DNA of 64,000 nt. Source: an uncultured Clostridia bacterium (GTDB lineage Bacteria > Bacillota > Clostridia > Monoglobales > Monoglobaceae). The translations under genes were made by a program, and so were the position numbers. The DNA is taken from positions 45,251 to 109,250 of the forward strand of contig CAJTWN010000005.1 in assembly GCA_910580105.1 (NCBI GenBank), given 5' to 3'. Positions 41,722 to 52,300 of this stretch are shown piece by piece; position 1 is the stretch's first letter, and every line of letters starts with the position of its first letter. Below the pieces are notes generated by a model. The model worked only from the letters and a program-made list of their open reading frames with translations, searched no databases and was not told where the DNA came from.

Positions 41722-42693
41722 ATGGCGAGATATGCGGCTTTAAAAGATCTTTCCTTTGTCAAAGAAGCCTGGCGCACCTGTTTTGATGACCCGGACGCTT
41801 TTGTTGACTGGAACTTTTCAAAAAACTATCACCCGGAAAACACCATCATTTCTGAATGGAAAGGAACACCGGCATCCAATATGCAGCTCATGCCCTATCG
41901 GCTTCGGCTGGGAAAAAAGGATTATTCCGTCAACTATGTCTCCGGCGTAGCAACCTTGCCGGATTTCCGAAAACGCGGCCTTGTCCGTGATTTATTCACC
42001 TTTGCCTTCCCTGAAATGCAGAAAAGGAACCACCCAATCAGTCTGCTGGTTCCCTTCAACTATGCTTTTTATGAGAAATTCGGCTATACCCAATGCTACA
42101 ACCGCATTTTACGCACGGCAGATTTCCTTCCTGAGGGAAAAATGCTGTCCGAACCGGATTTAAATCCATCTCTTATCCATCTCCTTGACACCATTTACCG
42201 CAAAGAGATGCAGTCAAAAAACGGCTATGTTTTACGCACCATCAAAGATTGGCAGCTTATCCTGGAAGATCTCCTCATCCTTTCAAAAGGTGGAATTTAT
42301 TTGGTCGAACAGGAAGGCCGGCCCGTTGGCTATACGCTGTTTACCAAAAAGGATGCACAATTTGAGTTGCACGAGCTTTGCGGCATCTGTCCCATCCCCC
42401 ATCATTGTAAGACAGAGCCGTTTGCCATGGCCAGAATAATTGATGCCTGTCAAATTCTCAAAGACCTTGCCGAGGACTTTGACGGAAATCTTAAAATAAA
42501 AATTACAGACCCGCAGATTTCCAAAAACGATCTCTGCCTGCAAATAAAAGATCAGTCCGTTACCCCCTGCCAAACCTTTGACTATTCATTTGATATCCAA
42601 ACCTTTACCGCCCTGGTTTTCGGCTTCTGCGATGACTTTACAAACAGTGGTTTATTCCAGCACCATCAGAATTATATCAATCTGTTACTGTGA
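41722..42693 (+). CDS. Eis-like GNAT N-acetyltransferase
   Basis: A 323-residue protein with two tandem GNAT-like folds. The first includes GVATLPDFRKRGLVRDLF near residue 80 (acetyl-CoA loop) and SLLVPFNYAFYEKFGYTQ near 108, both characteristic of Eis/Acetyltransf_9 proteins. The second fold precedes a C-terminal SCP2-like beta region. Eis members acetylate aminoglycosides or other amines; the substrate here is unknown. gggaggga precedes the ATG at 41722, and a promoter lies at 41662-41690. Confidence 0.85.
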   Translation: MARYAALKDLSFVKEAWRTCFDDPDAFVDWNFSKNYHPENTIISEWKGTPASNMQLMPYRLRLGKKDYSVNYVSGVATLPDFRKRGLVRDLFTFAFPEMQKRNHPISLLVPFNYAFYEKFGYTQCYNRILRTADFLPEGKMLSEPDLNPSLIHLLDTIYRKEMQSKNGYVLRTIKDWQLILEDLLILSKGGIYLVEQEGRPVGYTLFTKKDAQFELHELCGICPIPHHCKTEPFAMARIIDACQILKDLAEDFDGNLKIKITDPQISKNDLCLQIKDQSVTPCQTFDYSFDIQTFTALVFGFCDDFTNSGLFQHHQNYINLLL

Positions 42694-42739
42694 GCTTATG
42701 AACATCTATCTAAAAATCATTTTTCAGCAGGATATTGCA

Positions 42740-43060
42740 TTCACCTAATTGCCCAAGGCCCGTATCAGCTCTCGCTCATACGTGCGCGTTTCACCTGACG
42801 ACGAAAAACCCCTTTGCAGGAAACACCTCCTTATTCCTAAAAAACTTTTGGGAGCCCCGACGGCCGTTGTGCCCACCCTGGGCAAATTATTCTATCCAAA
42901 AGCCTGTAAAGCTGCGGAAAATTCCATTTCTTTGCTGTCCGGGAGCGGCATATTCCAAGGCTCTTGCAAAACGCCAACGCAGTGCGTTTTGTGGATAGTG
43001 GAAACACCGGTCTGGAAGTGCGCGTTTTTCTTTGAAAAATACGAACACCATTAATTGCGT
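42740..43060. repeat. Degenerate repeat cluster 4
   Basis: Fragments of the repeat family recur: cttgcaaaacgccaacgcag with gtgcgttttgtgg (42961-42998) is an inverted match to 7268-7294. Several short segments (gtgcgcgtttcac, gaaaaacccctttgcaggaa, cttttgggagccc) echo clusters 1 and 2. It fills most of the gap between the GNAT gene and the terminator at 43125. Confidence 0.6.
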
Positions 43061-43124
43061 GCCAACGGGGAACGACAATGCATCTAGAATAACATTCTTC
43101 CTATATTTAGGTTTATCAAAACAA

Positions 43125-43156
43125 ACAAAAGACCTGCAAAAGCAGGTCTTTTGTTA
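43125..43156. terminator. Bidirectional terminator
   Basis: aacaaaagacctgc and gcaggtcttttgtt form a perfect stem with A/T tails on both strands. It separates the plus-strand GNAT from the convergent giant gene. Confidence 0.8.
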
Positions 43157-43162
43157 TTGATT

Positions 43163-43294
43163 TTAATAATGAAGGCAACCATTCACAATCCATTTCATTT
43201 TCGCAAAGGGTAAGCAGGCAGAATAATCTGCTTCAGCCACCCAGCTGAATACATATTTCTGCCCGGACAAATATATATTGTTATTTTGCCAATT
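43163..43294 (-). pseudogene. Possible C-terminal gene fragment downstream of the giant gene
   Basis: Between the two terminators, a minus-strand frame of 43 codons runs from just after a TAA to a TAA at 43163. It reads LSGQKYVFSWVAEADYSACL and ends MKWIVNGCLHY. The composition (Trp, Tyr and Cys in a sensible context) looks more protein-like than random sequence. There is no start codon or ribosome binding site. It could be the tail of a lost gene; I cannot name a family. Confidence 0.3.
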
Positions 43295-43352
43295 TTATAA
43301 AAAGCTTTCCATCTGCTTATCATCTGTGGATTGATTTACAAATTTTCAAACA

Positions 43353-43380
43353 AAAAGGCGGCAGAAGCCTGCCGCCTTTC
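43353..43380 (-). terminator. Terminator of the giant dockerin gene
   Basis: aaaggcggcag and ctgccgccttt pair around a tetraloop six bases after the stop codon; on the minus strand a run of five T follows. Confidence 0.9.
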
Positions 43381-43385
43381 TTTAA

Positions 43386-46300
43386 TTAGTTATTCCAGCT
43401 TACCAATACCATGGCTACGTCTTTTGAGTCGATCTTCCCATCCCGGTTCAGGTCATATTTTGCAAGTGCAGACGTTTCTTCATTGTCCAACTCAACCTCT
43501 CCAAAATAGGATACCACTGCCGACAGGTCATAAATATTGATCTTTCCATCTTTCACAATATCTCCTGCCAAGAAGGTCACGGTTGTATCGCCATCACTTT
43601 CACCGGTGATTACAGATGCCGGCATATCCATCACATTATTCCAAACGTGCATGTTTACACCTTCATTCTCCGGCATTGTGAAGCTCTTGGTATAATTCCG
43701 GTATCCAGCACCGCTTATCGTCACAGAGTATCTTACCCCTGCCACAAGGTTCAGGTCCACAATATATCTTGACGTCCTGCCCTCTATCTCGCTGGTAACA
43801 CCGGGCTCACCGTCGCCCAAAGCAATTTCTTCTACCTTTCCGTTGCTTCCGCTTACTCTCACCTTCATGTCCGTATAGGCCGCATTTGTAAGCTCTACCT
43901 TATTGTTAAAGCTGATCGTCAGTTTAAATGGATTGGTCGCCTCTGTCAACGTATACGGTGCATCTGCGCCCGGAGTCAACGTGAGGTTCTTCACCAGCGC
44001 ATCCGTCTTTGACTTGGTGTATCCCTGCGCTTCTGTAATGTTCAGTGCTCCTTCACCAACGCCGGTCAGGCGGACATTTCCAACAATCAGACGCTCGCCT
44101 TCTGCCTTTGTTATCGGTGCTTTTCCACCGTCAACATCCACATAGATGAGATACTTGGTCGAAACTGTTCCATTGTTATCTGAAGTTCCATTCTCAGACA
44201 TCTTCAGATCTGCCCCGGCATTCACTTCCATGCCCACATCTCCGGTGGTGACGGTATTATTCAGCGTGAATTCTGCCGATGCAAACCGTGTGATCTGATT
44301 CGGTGTTCCCGTTGGTGTCAATACGATGTTATAAAGGCCGTCATCAACCTTCTCCAATTGAATTTCTGCCGTTGTTCCCTGCGTATCCGGATCTTCGACC
44401 GGATCGCTGTATACACCAATCTTTGAGAAGTGCGAAGTTTTAACCGTGATAATATTTCCCTGCATACCAAGGATAGGCAAATCTTCCCATACACCTGCGT
44501 CATCCACACTAAATGCTTTTACTGTACGCAGATCAATATTGTTGTCCACCACAAGATTCACAATCTGCGGAAGCAGCGAAGCCGACGTCTTCACTTCATT
44601 GATAAATACACTGACATCATATACCGCTGTATTTTTGTCTGCAAGATTCTCATGTTCGAACAGATTCAGTTTTTCTATCTCAACCCGATAGCTGTCGCTT
44701 CCTTTACCTGTCATATTGGCTATGGTTGGGATCTGGATTTCATCTGCCGAAGTTTCAGTATAGACAAATTCTGTGGTTGCTCCAACTGCCTCAGCAATTG
44801 CCTTGGCAACATCTGCTGATATATTTGCAACCGCCGCCTTGTCACTCTCGCTTCCGTTTGCTGCAACCACTTCCAATGCGCTGAGAATTGCTGCTTTGCT
44901 TTCCGGATTCAAAAGATCCTCTGCTTTTGCTTCCACAATTGTTCTTACCGCGTCATTGTTGATTTCTGCAAATTTTGCTTCCAGCTGAATATCCGTTTCC
45001 GGTATCACATCAAAGATATATTTCGTATCCTCCAGATACCAGCCCAGGAACACAAATCCATCTTTCACCGGATCTGCCGGAATCTGCTCTGCTGTAATAC
45101 GGGTGCCCGGCTTACCATTGATATTCCCATATTCCTGACCGTCTACGCTGAAATTGATAAAGATATTTTCAATCTCTGCGAACAGAACTGAAACCGTAAC
45201 ATCCTCTGCCGGCATGGTAAAGGTTCCCACATTGCCGTCCATTGATACAACTGTGCCACCGCTAACTTCTATCGCTACCAGGCGCTGTCCTGCTGCCGGT
45301 GTTGCTGTGACGGTCATCTGCCGGCCTGCTTCAACTTTTCCTTCCGGTGTGATGCTAACCGTGCCTTCTCCCGTCTTATTCACCGTTACAGTATAGGTCT
45401 GTACAAAATCATATGCAGCGCTCTGTGCCGATACCGCACTGTCTGTATAATCTTCCTGATTTGCAGAAACTGCTTTTACTGTGAATGTATAGCTTCCTGT
45501 CTCTGTTATCATCTCAGCAAAGTCATATACTTCACTTCCTGTCACAGATACTGCTGCTCCTGCCGGACTTCCGTCCTTATACAGCTGTACCTGATAACCT
45601 GCCGCATTGGCAACCGCATCCCAGCTCGCTGAACTTTCTGTCCACCGGAGATTTTCCGGAACTGCAAGCGGAATGGCTGTATATGCGACCGGCTGAATTG
45701 TAACCGTCAGCTGATTGCTGGTTCTGCTGACCTCACCCTTGGTAACAGCAACCTTAAAGGTATAACTGCCCGATGTTCCGGCATGGTTCTCCACCGTTCC
45801 GTCAACAGCAGCGGTATATACGCCCTCTGTGACAGAAACATTGGTTTCTCCCTTTACACCATTCAATTTTCCTGTAATCATTTCTTCGATTGCAGTCTGG
45901 CTGGTCGGATTTGTCACTGCTTCAAATACCAGCGCATTGACCGCATTGACAACGCCTTCTACAATTGCTATATCAGGATTTGCACTGTGGTTCACTGTAA
46001 GGGTATAACGTTTTTCTGCGCCGCTCTCTGCGGTAACAATAATAGTCCAAACATTTCCTTCAGCCGTTTTGCCCGTTACGCTTGCCTTTGCATCCACCAG
46101 ACTTACCGCAATATCTTCTGCCGTTACTTCTGTTCCATATGGCAGCATAACTGTATAACTCGTCTCTGCACCCACGGCAGGAACACCGGATACAGTAATT
46201 CCATTAATTTCGGCATTCTCTGAATCCGCATAGACTTTGGGTGAAATCACCATGTTCAGCGTTTCACTGGTCATGCTCTTTTGACCCGCTTGCGCCGTTA

Positions 46301-49300
46301 CCGTAAAGGTATAGCTTCCAGCTGTTCCGGCAGGTGCGCTATGGGTTCCGTCTACTGCTGCATTAAAGCTGCCTGCATTCACCTGAAGACTTACATTCTC
46401 AATGGTTCCCAGCAATGCCTTTACTTTTGCAAGAGCTGTTTCTGCATTTGCTGCTTCTTCGCTGCTTGCCACAAACTGCATTTCGCTGATGGCGGCAACT
46501 GCATTCCGAACCAGGATATAATCCGGATCTTCTGCAAAGACACAGGTAATCGCAACATTTTCTGCCGGCATCGTAAAGCTGTATACGCCTGCCTCTGCCG
46601 TAAGCAAAGTTCCGTTATACTTCACTTCCTGAACAACATAATTCTCATTCGGAGTAACCGTGAACTTCACTGTAGTTCCATAATTTGCCTTATTTTCTGC
46701 AACGCCTTCTGTGAAGTTTACGCTGCCGTTCTCTGCTGAAACAGTAACATCATAACTGTTCACCGCAAAGCTTCCGTCAACACGGACATTTTCTGCCGGC
46801 ATGATCTCTGGAATAGTTGACCAGCCGCTGAAGGTATATCCTTCTCTGCTCTCCGGATTCCGGGCGGTAACTGCTGCACCATAGGCAAATGTATCCGTAT
46901 ACTTCAATTCATTATCAACATAATACTGAATATTATATTCTCTTGCCTGTTGGGTGAAGACTGCCGTATAGGTTGCTTCTCCTGTTACTTCTGCCACATC
47001 CGGGGTCCATTTATCAAAGGTAAACGTATATTCTGCTGTTGCAGACTTCTGCGGTGTTGCTCCAGCATAAACCGGAAGCGTTCCGTATTCTACCTCTGTG
47101 GACTGCAGTTCCTGTCCTTCGCTTACAAATTTTACCGTATATTTCCGGACTGTTTCATCAAATACAGCGTTTATTTCTACATCCGCCGTAATATTGGTAA
47201 GCGCTTTATCCCAGCTGTTGAAGGTATATACTGTCGATGCCGTTGCATCTTTTGTAGGCGGAACCGGTGTTTCGGCATTTGCGCCATGACTGACCGTCTG
47301 GACTTCTCCATAAACATTTCCGTCTACTTTAAAGGTTACAGTATAACTATTCAGGGTCACACCGTCAACGGTTACCGTCTTAGCTTCGCCAATATCTGCA
47401 ATTGTATATACGCCCTGTACAGCTTCCAAAGGTACATCGTTTACTTTTACTACCGGAACCGACTTATTATATGCTGCATCCAGCGCAAGGGTAAAGCTGA
47501 AGTTTCCTCCCTGCTCCACGGTTGTTCCTGCCCCATCTTTTGCTGCGAGGGTATATCCGGTTCCCTGCGTTAATGTTACTACATAGGTTGGCTTTGCAGT
47601 AATCTTCCAGTCTTGACTGCTGTTTGCCGGAAGTTTATAGTTTCCGTCCGCATTCTGAAGGGTTACTGCTGCTGTATAATCACCAACCGCCGTTGCTTTA
47701 TCGTTTGCAACTGTGATAATGTTTGCAGCGGAATCTTCACCAACAAATCCGGTGATTTCCGGGGTTACACGCTTTTCAGAACCGTCCTGCATGAATTCGA
47801 GAACATCCGGCCAGGTAATGGTCAGTTCTTTTTGTAAAATGGTAAATTCATGAACAGCCACTGCCTCAGTATAAACAGCATTCTCTTCTGCCTTTATTGT
47901 TGCAACATAAGTACCTGCATTTACAGGCGCCGTTTCCAGCGTTTCGCCATCTTTAACTGCATAGCTTACCTTCACCGTCTGACCGGTAGATGATGTTCCT
48001 TCAACTGCAAAAGCATTGCCGTCATATGCCTTTGATGTATCTGCGGTGGTTACGGAAACCTGACCCGCAAGCTTCGGCACAGCTGCCGTTGCATCCGATG
48101 TTACTGCTCCTGTATAATTTCCGGAACCTGTTGCCGTCACTTTAATTGTGCTTCCAATATCGTCATTGGTTACGGTATAACTTGCTTCCACAGCATTATC
48201 AATAGGCTGATCACCGCGATACCACTGATAAGCCGCTTCCGCACCGTCCGGAGTCAAAACAGCTGCCAAACGCTGTCCTACCAACGCTGCTCCGCTGATA
48301 CTTACACCGGTAAGCGGTGTCAAAATTCTCGTCCAAGTTGCCGTATAAGAACGTTCTCCGGTTGAACCCTGTGCAATCACAACACGCATCGTCGGAGAAT
48401 CCAACGCTGTTCCGGTCCATCCTGCGAAGGAATATCCGCCGCGGGTAGGATTATTCAATACAATTTCGTCACTTTCAATGGTATAATTCTCCGGGTTTGC
48501 GTTTTCAACACTTCCCTGGGCCAAATCATAGTGAATTGCATAAACCGTTGGCGCAATTGTGACATTGACTGTAACTGCATATTCCGGCATGATAAACTTG
48601 TTATCCTGTACCGGAACAGAAATCTGTGCATTATCTTTCTTCGTAACGCTGATGCCCTTTACCTCATAACCTGTATCAGCAACAGCAGCAATCGTCACTT
48701 CCTGACCGGACTGCTGTTGGCCGGATGGCGATACTTCAACGCGGCCATGGCTGACAGGTGCCGATTCTACCTCATATTTCGGTACAGCAGTTGCCGTCGG
48801 TTCCGGCGTAGCTGTAGCCGTCGGCTCCGGTGTAGCTGTAGCTGTCGGCTCTGGCGTAGCCGTAGCTGTCGGCTCTGGCGTAGCCGTAGCTGTCGGCTCC
48901 GGCGTAGCTGTAACCGTTGGCTCCGGTGTTGCTGTAGCCGTCGGCTCTGGCGTAGCCGTTGCTGTTGGTTCCGCCGTAGCCGTTGCTGTCGCTGTTGGCT
49001 GAGGACCTGGTATTTCTCCACCGGTAAGATATTCAATATCCAGGCAGGGGCCTCTTCCGCTTGTATTCTCCCGCGAATGCAGCGTTATTGTTACCTCTTT
49101 ACCATCAGCACCATTAATGCCAAGCAGACCAAAGGAAACTGTCTTCTCTCCTGAATTCAATTTGGAAAGAACATAATCTGTCACATCAATAGTGAAATCC
49201 CGATCGGCGTTTACCGTCACTTCATATTCCCCAATTTTTTGAGAAGTTTCTGCATCTAATGTTGGTACGTTACTCCATGTAACAACATTTTCTTCCCAAT

Positions 49301-52300
49301 CATTTGACAGTGCATAAACGCCTAATGTGACATTTGCCTCATTACTACGCTTACCCGTCAAATTAAGGCTAACCTTGGTCACCTTTTCATTTATTGTAGA
49401 CAGATCAAATTTAACCAAACCCTTACGGTAGTTATCCATCCCAATTGCACTAGTCGACTTCACCAACATCGTTGTTTCGCTACCGTGATTTACGGCAGCG
49501 CCTCCGCCATGTACAAAGGTATCTTCTGATGCCTGCAAAATTTTGTTTGCAGAAATTTCTTTTTCAGGTGACACGAAACGAACTGCTCCAATTCTTGTTG
49601 CCGTACTGGTGGCCGTATCTTCATTGGTTCGCTTAATTTCCACATAATCACTACCATCACCGGCAAAGATCAATGGTTTTACCGTAAGCTCAACCCATTG
49701 GTTACGGTTCTCTGTTTTCATCTGATCAAAAATAATTGGCTCCTCTGTAATTCCATTGTGGTGGATGGTGACACTGACCATAGTGTCATTGCTCTGGCCT
49801 GACGTATACGGTGTGTAGAGCCATATTCTTCTCGTACTTCCCGGTTTCACATAATTATCATAAAATCTTGCCGTTGAATCCTTGGTTACAGAATAGAGCG
49901 TAGCATTATCCGTTGTCTTATATCCAAGTTTTACCGCTGTACTCTTTCCCCATGTTCCGGTAAAATCAACTGACGGATACAAAGGCTTATATGCTGACGT
50001 TTGAGGCGCTGTTTGCGGATTTTCAACCATATATTCGTCCTGATAAACAACAGGAACAAATTTCACCCATCCAACCCGAGTATATTCGCTTCCACTCTGA
50101 CTGGTACGCAGAATCTCAACATAGTCATTTCCATCACCTTTGAAATTGATAGGCTTTCCAGTAATTCTCACCCATTTCTCTGTCAGGCTGGCATTATTTA
50201 CCTGATCAAAGGAAAAATCATTCTGATAAGTGGTAAAACCACCTGTCGGGTTTTCATTGGCAATCCTTACCGTTGCATTTGTATCAGAAAATCCATTATA
50301 TGGCATATAGAACCATACCACATACTCTCCAGGCACAAGGTTGGCCGGTTTAAATTTTGCGGACGATGTCTCATCACCGGTCAATGTATCTTTACACATA
50401 AGTGACGAAGTACCATCTTCGTGCTTTACATTACTTACTTCCCACTTTCCTGTAGCCGTAAATTCATCAGATCCTCCCGAAACACTCTTAACGATAACCT
50501 CACTCGGTACTGCTGGCAATTCAGAAGTTGCTGTTGCTGTCGGAACCGAAGGTGCATCCGTTGCGGTCGGTTCTGGCGTAGCTGTAGCCGTTGGCTCTGG
50601 TGTAGCCGTTGCTGTTGGCTCCGGTGTAGCCGTTGCCGTCGGTTCCGGCGTAGCTGTAGCCGTCGGCTCCGGTGTAGCCGTTGCTGTTGGTTCCGGCGTA
50701 GCCGTTGCCGTTGGCTCTGGCGTAGCTGTTGCTGTTGGCTCCGGTGTAGCCGTTGGTTCAGATGGATTCAATTTCGTATATACATGAATGTCATCAAAAA
50801 CATTACCACCTTTTGTTAAAGGTGCATTTGTAATTTCTTTAATATGTGTCACACCATCCGGGAGCGTATATTCACTATACTCCGCACTCCACGGCGCAAG
50901 ATGATCAAAGTCATCGCCAACCAGGAACTGCATTTTTCCGGCAGTAAAGTCAATGACCGCACGGTAACAATGCCAATTTAAATCCTTATATTCTGCCGGA
51001 TAATTGGTACCTCCTATAACAAGCGTCGGTACCCCACCACCTGGAATACTTAAAACAAATAAATTCTTTGGAGTTTTACTTCCGTCCCTGAAGGCCAATT
51101 GTATTCCATCATCAGTTAAAGATTTACGCTTATGTCTGAAATCTATATAAAGTTTATTTTCTTCTGTATTGACAGCAACTGGGTCCATAAAAAATCGGAA
51201 GAGAACTTGCCCTTTTGCATTTGACTGAATATATTTTGTACTGTCTTCACCAATTCCGCCTTTATTCGCCAAATTGGCATTTGATTCAACCGTATAAAGA
51301 TTTGCCGTACTCCAATCTGTGGTAATTATCTTTTGATTTCCCTTAACGGCATCTTCAAAATCCAGGTTTAGATAGTCAGAAACATTATACGCCTCATCTG
51401 CAAAGTAAGCTGCAATCTGTACATCACCAATCGGCATAGTAAAGTTATAACTTCCATCTGCTTCCGTGACTTCTGCTGCACCTGTCTCACTGGAAACACC
51501 AACAGTCTGAATTTTTCTGCCTACCCCCGGCGCTACAGTAAAGGAAACTGCTTCTCCAGCAACCGCAGTTGTTTTGTTCTCTGCTACTGTTATCGTTCCC
51601 TCACCTTTGATAAGCGTTTTTATACTATATTGTTTCAGAGCAAATACAGCGGAAACCGTAACATCCCTGTTTGGCATAACAAACGTCCAAACATTAGGGT
51701 CTGTAGCAGATCCTGTCAACAAAACTTCTCCTTGCTGGGCATCAAGTACTGTAATACTTTTCAGCTCATAACCAGGCTCCGGCTGAGCGGTCAGCGTTAT
51801 CTCTGTATTGGGTGATTGTGCAGACCCTTCCGGCGTAATTATAACTGTACCGTTCTCCATAGAGGATACGGTGATATTCTTCACACCGGAAATTGCCGAC
51901 CATACAGCAGTCAAGGTTACATCCTGTGCAGGAACTATATATTCTGCGCCCTCTGCAAAAACATTTTCACCATCGCTCCACCCCTCAAAAGAATAACCGT
52001 CTCTCGTAAAAGGATTTAACGGAAGCGTAATGGTTGATCCCTCAGGCTGTGCTCCCCACACTGGAGCGTCACCGACTGCATCCTCTGCGCCATTGGCAAA
52101 GGCAATTGCCCTTACAGGCGTAACTTCAAACACGCCTTCTACCCGGACATCATATGCCGGCATAGTATATGTATACTGATCTGCAACTCCCGGCACTTTC
52201 ACAAGACCAACTGTCTCTGATACATCCACGCCGGTCACAGCATTCACAACTGAAATTGTCTTTATCCGATTCCCTGTTGCTGCCGCTGTTGTAACTTTGA

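Noticed and set aside
42990..43005. A near match to a DnaA box (tgtggatag)
   Set aside because: Single, imperfect and inside a repeat fragment; no cluster around it.
48785..50770. Regular short repeats that could suggest a CRISPR array
   Set aside because: The units are 24-bp coding repeats for a Pro/Thr linker with no spacers and in frame with the giant gene.
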